From Apricaphanius iberus (Eukaryota > Chordata > Actinopteri > Cyprinodontiformes > Aphaniidae), in assembly GCA_028564705.1 (NCBI GenBank), contig JAPXFQ010002626.1, positions 124,001-188,000 of the forward strand: a stretch of DNA of 64,000 bases. Direction: 5' to 3'. This document shows, in pieces, positions 32,284 through 40,957 of this stretch (positions are counted from its first letter, which is position 1; every line of letters begins with the position of its first letter). Under the pieces are notes generated by a model, which searched no databases, was not told where the DNA came from, and saw nothing but the letters and a program-made list of their open reading frames with translations. A program made the translations under genes and the position numbers.

Positions 32284-32831
32284 ATCAGAATCAGAATCAG
32301 CTTTAATGGCCAAGTATGACACATACAAGTATGATGCATACAAGGAATTTGCAGATACAGTGCAACCTGTCCAAGATCATTACAAACAACAACAACAACA
32401 AACAGATCCAGGTCACTCTTGGGCATGCAGCCACCGAGCAGCGCTCCCATTTATGAAACAAAGAGAGATACACATTTGGGGAGCAGAGGGTTCCACAGTG
32501 AGGGGAAAAAACACTCAACTGTGTTGTGAGTCCGGACAGCACTCACAAAGCAGGTAATAGAACAAAACCACACCAACAAACATAAGGACATATTCAGACA
32601 TTAACAATGACACATCTGGGGTAGCTGAAGGTAGCTGAACAAACTCGGGGTTACAGGATTGGTTTTGAGTCGACAAAACCAAAGCAATGCAATCAGGCTT
32701 TATTGGTACCATGAAGCAGCTTATCAACTTTCTCTGTCAACTCAGGCTTAGGATCCTTAAGCTATGATTAATCCACACGCGAGTGCACATAAAAGAGTGA
32801 CGTCGACACTGAACAACCAATCGCGTTCAAT

Positions 32832-32996
32832 ATGGATAGAGTGAGAGGTATATACTTTTCAGCGGAGGAACAAGAGATAATTCTTCAGAAATATGAAGAA
32901 TATAGAAGTATTTTTCAAGCACGCAGTAAAACTGTATCTGCTGCCAAAGCAAGAGAACAATCTTGGTGGAAGATTGCTGAATGCGTTAATGCATAG
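32832..32996 (+). pseudogene. Myb/SANT-like Harbinger protein, N-terminus
   Basis: Fifty-four codons from ATG at 32,832, reading F-S-A-E-E-Q-E-I-I-L-Q-K-Y-E-E-Y, then S-A-A-K-A-R-E-Q-S-W-W-K-I-A-E-C-V-N. This is the start of the Myb/SANT-like DNA-binding domain that accompanies Harbinger transposases and helps bind transposon ends. It stops at TAG after the second helix, so the domain is incomplete. Confidence 0.7.
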
Positions 32997-33069
32997 GTTA
33001 AACAATTAATGTACATTTTTGTAGGCTTATCATATTAAAAATATATTAAATGCTTAAATGAAAATGTAT

Positions 33070-33172
33070 TCGTGTTGATATATATATATATATATATAGT
33101 ATATACAGTATATATACTATATAGTATATATACTATATACTATATAGTATATAGTATATAGTATATGTGTGT
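33070..33172. repeat. TA-rich (ATATAGTATA) tract
   Basis: Alternating TA and TATAGTATA units, palindromic and able to form cruciforms. It sits between the two Harbinger gene fragments. Confidence 0.9.
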
Positions 33173-33333
33173 AGATGTATGTAAAATGTGAATGTATAGG
33201 CCATTGCATCCTAAGAAAGATTGATATTCATTGATTTTTAGATGCAAACCCAACTCCTAACGTTCTTGGCATCAGATAAAGACAAAATATAAAAATATAA
33301 TTCAAAGTGGTGAGTATTTACCATAACCTTTTA

Positions 33334-33720
33334 TTATTGTTTTGAACATTTAATCACAAACACTTGTTTGCAGGAAACAGAAAAAAATTTGAAATGAGGA
33401 AAACTGGGGGACAGCCACCTCCTCAAGATTACACTGTGGTGGAGGAGTTGGCTCTGAGCAACAATAAGGGGCTGCCGATTATGGATGCGGTACAGTAAGG
33501 GTATGGCTTCACGAGTCACATTTGTTATGTGCGGCTCAAGAAGTTCACAAAGATAAGACATTCCTTCCGCAGAAAATCTGTTTCTTTCATACAAGTAAGC
33601 ATCAGGAAAGTCAAATGGATTTTGTCTGTCCCTAAAAACACTTTCTCTACGAAGTGCTCGTCTAACAATTTGCGCGGAGATGTCCACAGGATATGGGAAA
33701 AAAAGGTGAAGCCATTGCAA
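33334..33720 (-). pseudogene. HARBI1-type (PIF) transposase, N-terminal fragment
   Basis: The frame reads V-R-R-A-L-R-R-E-S-V-F-R-D-R-Q-N-P-F-D-F, then Y-L-Y-E-R-N-R-F-S-A-E-G-M-S-Y-L-C-E-L-L-E-P-H-I. This is the characteristic N-terminal helical region of fish HARBI1-like nucleases, which cut Harbinger DNA. After T-N-V-T-R about residue 74 the match ends, before any catalytic D-D-E residue. No function expected. Confidence 0.8.
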
Positions 33721-34345
33721 CAGAGAACAGACGCTGGGAATTAGTTACGTCACATATATGTGTCTTCCAGAACATAACCTGCCCCGGAGCAGGTTAGCCG
33801 TGCAACGTAAGATACCATGGCAACGAACACCGATCAAAGCCGAGCTACTTTCATATTACCTAAAACCCAGGGTTGGCGGAAACTAAGCTGAGACATAGCT
33901 GGCTAGCCACCTAATCTGGCTTCATTGTACAGGCCCCTGGAAGGATGGGCAGGTATGAGCTCCAGTCCACAGGTTAATGCGCTGCCAAACCGAGGTGCGC
34001 TGTTATCCAGCTTCCTGTTGCAGGAGAGAGAATTTAGGATAAGGCGAGACGGTGTGTGTGAATGTGAGTGTGTGTAACCATGTCAGTGTGTGCGTCAGTA
34101 GATGCAGGTGTACGGGGGAGAGGAGACTGTTGCCATTCTTCTCAGGGACATTTGATTAGGACCTGGTTGAAGGTCTTCATGGGAGCCAAAACAGTAATTA
34201 TTTGGATAGCAGGGAGAGAGCAAATATTCCTCTCTGCCCTTTCAGTCTGTCAGTGGTTTCTTTTATAATCTAATTCAGCCAAATTGTAGTTCAAATTAAA
34301 GTTCCAAATCCAAATTAATTCCCAGATTAATAGTTCCAAATCCAA

Positions 34346-34753
34346 TCAATTTCCACTTGCCCCAATCCGCACCGACAGTTTCTCCAAGTCCGATGACAAA
34401 TTGCGGATGAGTTCAAGAGCACCAGACAGATCGCTTCTTACAGCGTCTGTTCTGCGTCCCAGCTCCCCCAGCATTTGGTTCTGAGTCCCATTAGTACGAG
34501 TCAACGCATCCAGCTGTTCCTTCAGCCGTCCAATCGCTTCCAGAACAGTGACCAATCTCAACCGTGTTTCAGATCTTTGTTGCTCCATTTTTCGGTAGTT
34601 CCAGTAACTGCCCATTCCAATCAGCAGAAACCCGATCACCATGATTGCGTATAGATATAAATCTTCAGCACCTTCTTGGGAGAGTATTGACAGACACAAA
34701 GGCTGAAACTTTGTCCAAGCGTCCAGCCCGCCGAATACGTTTCCGCAGGACAC
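34346..34753 (-). CDS. Open frame, membrane segment plus coiled coil, function unknown
   Basis: A 135-codon open frame in the retroposon. The first codon is GTG; the first ATG is codon 38, inside the hydrophobic segment, and a TAA lies in frame just upstream, so the true start is unclear. Residues about 32-50 (D-L-Y-L-Y-A-I-M-V-I-G-F-L-L-I-G-M-G) form one predicted membrane helix. It is followed by a basic, glutamine-rich turn (Y-R-K-M-E-Q-Q-R) and a long leucine-spaced amphipathic region (55-130) that looks like a coiled coil. I know no family for it. The open frame in otherwise decayed DNA is the main reason to list it. Confidence 0.45.
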   Translation of the reverse strand: MSCGNVFGGLDAWTKFQPLCLSILSQEGAEDLYLYAIMVIGFLLIGMGSYWNYRKMEQQRSETRLRLVTVLEAIGRLKEQLDALTRTNGTQNQMLGELGRRTDAVRSDLSGALELIRNLSSDLEKLSVRIGASGN

Positions 34754-34799
34754 CCCGGTTGACCCTTACCGGCGCTTCGTAGAGTTGAGTAGATTTTAT

Positions 34800-35082
34800 C
34801 AATAGCATTTCACAGACCATCTCTGTACTTCTCCATCAGCATCCTTAAAGCAAAAATTGCATCTGTAGTACTCTTTCCTGGCATGAAACACTACTGCTGC
34901 TAAAAAATGCTCACTTCTGACTTAAACCTAGCTTCCACCACTCTTTCCAACAGCTTCATTGTATGACTCATTAACTTTATTCCTCTGTAGTTGGCACAAG
35001 AATACTTTTTTCTCCATTTTTCAGGCATCTTCTCAATCTTCAAGGTCTTGTTGAAGAACCTAGTCAAAAACCCTACTGCCAT
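34800..35082 (-). pseudogene. RTE/Proto2-like RT, N-terminal part
   Basis: Carries N-Y-R-G-I-K-L-M-S-H-T-M-K-L-L-E-R-V-V-E, the conserved N-terminal RT block, preceded by F-F-N-K-T-L-K-I-E-K-M-P-E-K-W. Downstream pieces around 34,800-34,860 (M-L-M-E-K-Y-R-D-G) reach the insertion point. Continues at 32,283. Confidence 0.7.
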
Positions 35083-35287
35083 CTATCCTAAACACTCCCA
35101 TACCTCCACAGGTTTGTCATAAGGACCAACTACCTTTCCCGTCTTCATCCTCTTCAAAGCTTTCCTCACTTCATCCTTACTAATCTTAAAAACTTTACTC
35201 TACATTCTCTATCAGTTTCCTCAATCAGCTCTTCAAAGTACTCTTTCCATCTTCCAATCATGCTCTTGGCACACATGTCAGTGCAAT

Positions 35288-36187
35288 TCAATTCCTACCC
35301 TTGATTCCCTCACCGGTTGCACATCGTTTCCATCTCTGTCTCTGCCTTGCAAACCTATACAAATCATTCTTTCCCACCTTACTAGCCAACCTAGCATACA
35401 GGTCATCATATGCCCTTTGTTTGGCCTTTGCCACCTCTACCTGCAACATGTGCAGCTCAGTGTTCCACTTCTGCTTAGCTAACTTCTTTCTCTGTATATA
35501 TTCCTGGAATTTGTTGTTCCACCACCAAGTCTCCTTATCTACTTTCCTCCTTCCAGATGACACAAGTACCCTCCTACCTGTCTCCGTAATCACATTAGCT
35601 GTAGCTGGCAATCATCAGGGAGCACCCCCTTGCCTCCAAGAGCCTCTCTCAACTCCTGCCTAAAAACCTTGAAGGACTCTTCTTTTTTTCAGTTTCCACC
35701 AACTGGTCCTCTGCTCTATGTTTGTTCTCTTCACCTCCTATGCTGTCTAGCTACACTCTCACCAACCACTACATTCCAGTCATTTATCTCCTTCAGAACA
35801 CGTCTATATAGGATGTAGTACACCTGAGTGCTCCTACCTCCACTCTTATAAGTCACCCTATGTTCCTGCCTCTTTGTAATGAAAGTGTTTACAACAGCCG
35901 TTTCCATCCCTTTTGCAAACTCCACCATCTGTCCTTCTCCTATCCTGGATTACCGAACCTGCCTGTACTTCCTCATGACCTCTGTTCCCTTCACCAACAT
36001 GTCTGTTAAAGTCTGCACCAATCACCACCCTCTCAACTCTAGGTATACCCTGCATCCAATCATTTAGCTCACTCGAGTTTTTCTGCATCTTTTCTAACTC
36101 ACATCCTACCTGTAGAACATAACCTCTGGCAACATTGACCATTATTCCTTCCATTTCAAGCTTCAGATTCATCAGCCTATCTGACAC
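35288..36187 (-). pseudogene. RTE/Proto2-like endonuclease and linker
   Basis: 36,187-35,858 carries G-A-D-F-N-R-H-V-G-E-G-N (the G-D-F-N catalytic block). 35,928-35,731 carries R-V-T-Y-K-S-G-G-R-S-T-Q-V and V-V-V-G-E-S-V-A-R-Q-H-R, the end of the endonuclease. 35,611-35,288 is the linker with E-T-W-W-W-N. The first endonuclease motifs are missing at the 5' end; several frame changes occur. Confidence 0.7.
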
Positions 36188-36251
36188 CCTTTTTCACTTC
36201 CGGAACATTCCTAGAAACACCTCCTTCAAGATAACTCCTACCGATAGTCTT

Positions 36252-36414
36252 TGATTCCCTTTTTTAAATAGGGGGACCACCACCTCAGTCTGCCAATCCA
36301 GGGGAACTGCCCCCGATGTCCACGCAATACTGAAGAGCCGTGTTAACCAACACAGCACCACAACATCGAGAATGTCATCCACTCCTGGAACCTTGGGGCT
36401 TTTTAACGACCTCA
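36252..36414 (-). mobile_element. Rex3: Rex3 RT fragment
   Basis: The minus strand reads C-W-L-T-R-L-F-S-I-A-W-T-S-G-A-V-P-L-D-W, then V-V-V-P-L-F-K-K-G, nearly the same as residues 94-124 of the Rex3 frame at 463-2145. One GTC-to-CTC type change lies in the conserved GGGGACCACCACC block. Isolated 160-bp piece. Confidence 0.85.
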
Positions 36415-36461
36415 TATTCATGTTCTGTCAAAACACTTATCCTTGAGGGGTTTGGGGGGGG

Positions 36462-36696
36462 GGCAGACAGGATAAACAACCATGCACACACACACACACA
36501 CCCTCACACCTAAGGCCAGTTTAGAGAGACCAAGCAACACTCATGTTTTTTAACTGTGGGAGAAACATGGAGGGAACCTACACGTGCACAGGGAGAACAT
36601 GCAAACTCCAGAACTTCAGAAAGACCCCAGGCTAGGATTGAAACCTAGGACCTTCTTGCTGCAAGGCAAGAGTGCTACCGAAAGTGGCAGCCCTGA
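36462..36696 (-). mobile_element. Degenerate tRNA-type SINE (same family as 56,350-56,687)
   Basis: Reads, in reverse complement, a decayed tRNA-like head (around 36,650-36,696), then the conserved GAGTTTGCATGTTCTCCC-type body and a CA-rich part (36,483-36,504). Matches the longer copy near 56,500-56,690. The GATG tail is missing. Confidence 0.65.
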
Positions 36697-36834
36697 ACAT
36701 ACAGAGGTTTTTGATCCTAACACGTAGTTATCCTGAAACACTCAGGAATGTTTTCTGAACTGGATTTTGACTGATAAAAAGAGTCATCTAAATCCTGCAA
36801 CAGGAGTTGCTCACCATCCGACGGGAACTTTTGA

Positions 36835-37006
36835 AAAAAAGGTTATGTGGCTCTAATGGCCTTTATTTAACAGTAGACAGCATGCAGACAGGGAAAAAGA
36901 AATGGGCGAAGACCTACGGCAAATGTTCCAAGGACGGGATTCGAACAGTCCTCGTCGAGGATTAAGGCCTCTGTTCATAGAGCGCCTGCATTAATCACCA
37001 CGGCCC
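36835..37006 (-). mobile_element. tRNA-Leu-like SINE
   Basis: On the minus strand the head resembles a class II tRNA with a long variable arm: GGGGCCGTGGTGATTAATGC start, CCTCGACGAGG arm (perfect 4-bp stem) and B box GTTCGAATCCC (36,936-36,946, perfect). A 90-bp body ends with AATAAAGGCCATTAGAGCC and a T-rich run. A box and anticodon arm are degraded and no mature 3' stem exists, so it is a SINE rather than a tRNA gene. Confidence 0.65.
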
Positions 37007-38165
37007 CTTTTCTTTTGTTCTTGGTGCTGATTTTTTACTTTAGGACTTTAAGTATTGATTTTGTCACTACTTTTTTCAATTTTTTTCCCTCCCTGCTTTT
37101 GGATATTTTCACTTTTATTTTGTGTTTTTACCTTCTATTTATGTTTCCTTGGAGTAGCAGTCTGTGTTAGTTCTTTTTAGATAGTTTTCCCTCAGATATA
37201 TTATCCTAAATTAGGTTTGTAGTTTCTCATTTAAGATCATTTTATGTTTGGCATTTTTTGGGTTCCTCCTTGTCATTCTGCTCCCCAGAAAGCTAGAAAA
37301 GACTTTATAATAGCAACTCACTGCAGCGGTGCAAGTGTTATACTGGACAGAAACTGCTTCCTTTTCTTCTGTTTACTCGGTATGGAAGTTAATGATCAGT
37401 GCTCTCATACCTACAACCTCATATACAAAGCTGTTTTACCGACAGCTAACTTTATCCGTTAGCAAGCTATCTTACCTTTCTCAATGAGAAACTTCGCCAT
37501 TTCCGCGTGCGTTTTGATGCCGTGAAAGTTTTTCATTTTTACCCATCTGTTGTAGGCTTAACCTAAACTAACCGTAGTTTTAGATCTTGTAAGGTCGCTC
37601 CTCTTCTGAGAAAGATAATGAAATCTATGGGGCTTAGACACAACAGCTAAACTTAATGAGTGCTCCATTTTCTGCAGTAAATGCCTCATTGCTCCATGCA
37701 GTTGTTTACAATAGTATTTGGCAACCTGCAATGGCATGCTGCTGTTGGCTGAAAAACGTAAACATAAATAATATACAATGTATAATAATATACAAATATT
37801 ACCCTAACCCTAACACAGTGAGGTGATTGGAAAAAGTTATTTTTTAAAATGATTTTAGGTAAAATATAACTTTTAAAGGAAAGGACGTACTTTCATTCTG
37901 CACACTTCTAAACTCCCGGTTGAAATATTAATTTCTTAAAGAAATAGCTTTTAGAAATTTTTTCCATATTCAACCTTTGGTAATGCACTGACTTTATTTG
38001 TTGAGAGACTAACTAATCCTCCAGTGGCTGTAGCCCCTGAACTAAATTATACAAGGGCCTGAAATGTATTTGCCAGCTTTTCTAACGAAATGCTTCTAAC
38101 AATTGGACATTCAATCTATACTTTAGTACAGAACTCGTGACCAGTGTCATCCCCGATCAACACCA
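37007..38165. other. Mostly unassigned; one exon-like piece
   Basis: No recognised repeat. A minus-strand exon-like segment lies at 37,476-37,536 (listed separately). The rest is AT-rich with short frames only. Confidence 0.4.
37476..37536 (-). CDS. Candidate first coding exon, unknown gene
   Basis: On the minus strand ATG (37,536) opens 20 codons reading M-K-N-F-H-G-I-K-T-H-A-E-M-A-K-F-L-I-E-K and ends at a good splice donor, G|GTAAG (37,476/37,475). Local CpG content is raised. No downstream exon could be identified by eye and no family is recognised, so it may be chance or part of an unknown transposon. Confidence 0.25.
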
Positions 38166-38169
38166 ATGT

Positions 38170-38860
38170 AGAGAAAATGTTTGAATTCAATAAACTAATC
38201 CAATCACACCTTGATGAAATCAAGCAATTAAGCTCCTCTTGCTGCCGCGATATCTTACCCACAGCTTTTCTAAAAATGTTTTCTCTGTCATTAAGTCTGA
38301 TCTGATTCAAATAGCTAACAAATCCCTACTGTCAGGTGTCTTCCCCCAGGCTTTAAAAACAGCAGTTATCAAACCACAACTAAAGAACAACAATCTGGAT
38401 GAACCATTAATGCAGAACTACAGGCCAATATCTAATCTTCCATTCATCAGCAAGATTGTTGAAAAAGCTGTTTCAACAGTTAAATAGCTTTGTAACAATG
38501 ACCAACCACTTTTTATTTTTCAGTCTGGTTTCTGTGCTCACCACACCACAGAGAATACTCTCATCAAACACACAGACTGTGGCTGTGCTGGTTCTATTAG
38601 ACTTCAGTGTGGCGTTTCACATTGTTGTTCATAAAATACTATTGGAACGACTGGAGAACAGAGTCGGTCTCTTTGATACAGTACATGGCCGGATTGAGTC
38701 TTACCTGAAGAACAAGGATTTCTTTTTGTAAACTTTTCATCAAAATAAACAGAAATCACACGTGGGATCCCCCAGGGCACCATCCTGGGCCCCCTTCTAT
38801 TTAATTTTATTTTAACTATGCAGATGATAGTCAGCTTTACATAAAAATGTCATCAGGTGA
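38170..38860 (+). mobile_element. L2-type LINE, RT remnant
   Basis: Plus-strand decayed L2. 38,239-38,460 gives [12 protein letters not shown], then N-Y-R-P-I-S-N-L-P-F; 38,575-38,650 gives V-L-V-L-L-D-F-S-V-A-F-H-I-V (motif A with its second D replaced by H); 38,760-38,800 gives I-P-Q-G-T-I-L-G-P-L-L-F. After that only a trace of the A-D-D block (around 38,815-38,830) survives. No 3' end. Confidence 0.7.
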
Positions 38861-39595
38861 CTTTGAACTAGGTTTGGGTGAAAATAAAATCTACAATTGT
38901 ATATTTTTTTTATGCAATTTAATATTCCCCCCCCCCCCACACACACACACACCACCACCACCACTTATTACGGGCCTTCTCACATGTGTGGCCGTGCCAG
39001 AAAACGGGAGTAAATACAAATTTTCTTCTGTTCACATGGCATGGATTTCGGCCCGCACTGGAATCAAGTGTTTTACATGAGGGACTACACCCAAACAGCA
39101 GGTGGCGGTAAACAAATAATTCTGAAGCTATCCGACAAACAAGGGAGTGAGAAGTACTGACGTCATAAAACGAGCAAAAGCCTAGAATGTAAACAAATTA
39201 GTCTACTGGTCAACTGCTACCTAAAGCCATCTACAGGGTGAGTGTTGTAGTAAACCTGCCGTTTTGTAACCTGGTGTGTTGCTGTGGGATGCTTGAATCA
39301 CGTTGTTTTGGTCTTTTTATTGTCACAAGGTTATTCTGTAATTTCGGCCGGCGGTGTCGTCATTTCCGCGTGGAGCGCGTCTATTGTGTTGGAGTATGGC
39401 CAGAGTACAGCTTTTGTTCACATGACTCCGATATTACCTCCAAGGCAGGTTTCTCTGGCCGTATCCTGCCATGGTCCAGGCTGTGTTCAAATGGTACGAA
39501 ATAAGTGGATTTTGACCAAATACGATACCTGAGTACGGACTCCAGTACCATGTGAAATTGTTTTTACACTTAATATTATGGAGGTGGAAAAGTCA
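38861..39595. other. Unassigned stretch with short C/CA/CCA runs
   Basis: 38,928-38,963 is a C run followed by CA and CCA repeats. 39,095-39,115 (CAGCAGGTGGCGGTAA) resembles a word common near the 3' ends of some fish LINEs. No gene recognised; frames of 80-90 codons at 39,238-39,532 show no domain. Confidence 0.4.
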
Positions 39596-39599
39596 CATA

Positions 39600-40350
39600 T
39601 TAAATAAACTCACATAGGGTTTTTCACAAATGCACATGCTCATTCAGAAATGCACATGGAAACACTGAAACACTTTTAAAATTAATTCACAAATGCACAC
39701 GATGTGGTTCACAAATGCACACGGGCCAATTCACACGATCTGTTTCACAAATGGACACAATATGGTTCAAAAATCCAAATGATCTGTTTTTGAAAATGCA
39801 AACATTTCACAAATATAACTTTGAGAGAAACTTCAAATATAAACTCACTCGGATTATACAGATCGCTGAATGTCCATTTATGGACCTCTTCTCATTTGTG
39901 ACAATCTCTGCATTTGTGAGAGAAATCTGTGTGGTGACTTTTGAGATTACCCGAATGCTGGGGCGTAAGGGGAGTCTCAAATCGTCACCATTGGCTAATG
40001 AATCTGTCAGTCAAATCATCACTACCCAGCAGTGTTCGCTTTCAGCCAATCATATGGCTCCTAACCGTTTCTATCCTCATTGCGGCCGAACGTACAGACC
40101 CAAGCATACTAATCAATTTCCTTGTGAACATTTGTGAAACAGATCGTGTGCATTTGTAAAACAGATCGTGAGCATTTGTGTGATGGCTCGTGTGCATTTG
40201 TGAACCACATCGTGCGCATTTGTGATTTTATATTACAAGTGTTTCTGGAAATTATATTTGTGAACCACAGCGTGTGCATTCGTGAAACAGACTGTGTGCA
40301 TTTCCGAATGAGCATGTGCATTTGTGAAAAACGCTGCATGAGTGTATTTA
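39600..40350. mobile_element. Foldback element with tandem-repeat arms
   Basis: Left terminus GTTTTTCACAAATGCACATG (39,619 on) and right terminus, reversed from 40,332, are near-identical inverted repeats (GTTTTTCACAAATGCACATGCTCATTC). Inside each arm, units of about 24 bp (GTGAAACAGATCGTGTGCATTT and variants) recur: several in 39,690-39,800 and about seven in 40,118-40,310. The middle (39,840-40,115) is unique. No coding capacity. The arrangement recalls foldback transposons; the exact ends and target duplication are not determined. Confidence 0.7.
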
Positions 40351-40381
40351 TTACGAGACTCTTTCGACTCCATATAATTTG

Positions 40382-40385
40382 CTGT
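40382..40385. repeat. Target-site duplication (CTGT) of the retrovirus, left
   Basis: CTGT directly precedes the 5' LTR and directly follows the 3' LTR (50,877-50,880). Four base pairs is the usual length for gamma- and epsilonretrovirus-like integrases. Confidence 0.85.
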
Positions 40386-40939
40386 TGTAGAAGCCAAAAT
40401 TTGGGCCTGCGTGGCACGTGTAATCAACACGTGCATCAATTCTGAGGAGCTGAGAAGATGTACGTGGTACTTCCACGAAAGACTTGTCATTAAGCGATTC
40501 TAGGAAATGTTTTGTTCCCAGCTTTTTCTGGCCTCTTCAGAACCAGACAAATAGGCGCCTGAAGGCGCCACTTGGCTTATCCTGAAGATAGGCCAAGTGG
40601 TTGCGCTGGCCAAGAACACCAGATGTTTCCCGTAAGTGACGCAATGAGTAAGTATAAAAGATAGAGCTCCTGTTAGAGGAGCCAGAGGGTTTTAGTTGGT
40701 CTGGCTGGGATCTCAGCGTGGACGTCTGCTCAGAGATAAGGTATGTCAATTGTTAACAGACAATGGATACAGAATGTTAGATATCGAGGTCAATGACCTA
40801 TGTAGCATTGTATTGAGAACCAAAGATCCAATAAAACCCGGCTGAAGCTACTTTCTAGAACAGAAGCTGTGTTGTCCTGAGTCTTCATTATAGCTATATA
40901 TCTATATCTATGTTTTGCATGTAATTAAAACCAACAACA
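40386..40939 (+). repeat. 5' LTR (554 bp)
   Basis: Starts TGTAGAAGCC and ends CCAACAACA. TATAAAAG lies at 40,653-40,660 and AATAAA at 40,830-40,835. A donor-like AAG|GTATGT (about 40,739) lies between them. Unlike the 3' LTR it carries a U3 palindrome, GGCGCC spaced by TGAA-type loop and CACTTGGC...GCCAAGTG (40,553-40,600), and lacks an 11-bp insertion found there. Confidence 0.95.
40653..40660 (+). promoter_or_regulatory. LTR TATA box
   Basis: TATAAAAG in U3, matched at 50,580-50,587 in the 3' LTR, about 175 bp upstream of the AATAAA signal. Confidence 0.8.
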
Positions 40940-40941
40940 TT

Positions 40942-40957
40942 TGGCGAGCCAGCCAGG
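40942..40957 (+). promoter_or_regulatory. Primer binding site, tRNA-Arg
   Basis: TGGCGAGCCAGCCAGG, two bases after the LTR end, is complementary to the 3' end of a vertebrate tRNA-Arg (ACG/TCG type, ending CCTGGCTGGCTCGCCA). All 16 positions fit. Confidence 0.85.

Larger units (their letters stand above)
32700..33940. mobile_element. Harbinger (PIF) transposon, internally deleted
   Basis: Diverged terminal inverted repeats: left about 32,704-32,756 (GGTACCATGAAGCAGCTTA, then CTCAGGCTTAG) and right about 33,886-33,937, which in reverse reads GTACAATGAAGCCAGATTA then CTCAGCTTAG. Inside are the two gene starts expected for Harbinger, a Myb/SANT-like protein on plus and a PIF/HARBI1-type transposase on minus, both truncated. 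A TA-rich tract lies between them. Confidence 0.7.
32284..34790 (-). mobile_element. Retroposon inserted in the LINE (TTCTGA tail)
   Basis: Sequence foreign to the host LINE; removing it rejoins E-K-Y-R-D-G with L-H-S-V-L-V-D-L-E-K-A-Y-D. Read on the minus strand it ends with AAAGCTGATTCTGATTCTGA, a short repeat tail like those of LINE-copied elements, just after a near AATAAA (CCATTAAAG). Its other end carries the 135-codon frame at 34,346-34,753. The Harbinger element at 32,700-33,940 lies inside it. Family not recognised; outer ends are approximate at 34,780-34,800. Confidence 0.5.
31245..36190 (-). mobile_element. RTE/Proto2-like LINE, interrupted by nested insertions
   Basis: Minus-strand non-LTR element reading from endonuclease (36,190) through linker (35,611) and RT (35,082 and 32,283) to a purine-rich 3' end near 31,245. 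The retroposon 32,284-34,790 splits it inside RT. The protein pattern (W-T-M-M-F-A-D-D-I-V-I-C, then N-E-Y-I-R-G-T-A) belongs to a widespread fish LINE that I place in the RTE/Proto2 group with moderate certainty. Stops and frame changes throughout. Confidence 0.7.

Noticed and set aside
35301..35663. 120-codon plus frame
   Set aside because: Antisense of the RTE/Proto2-like linker domain.
36936..37006. tRNA-Leu gene on the minus strand
   Set aside because: Variable arm and B box are clear but the D and anticodon arms are decayed and a SINE body follows.
40118..40310. CRISPR-like array of roughly 24-bp repeats
   Set aside because: Repeats are adjacent variants without unique spacers, mirrored in inverted orientation at 39,690-39,800, in a eukaryotic genome: foldback transposon arms.
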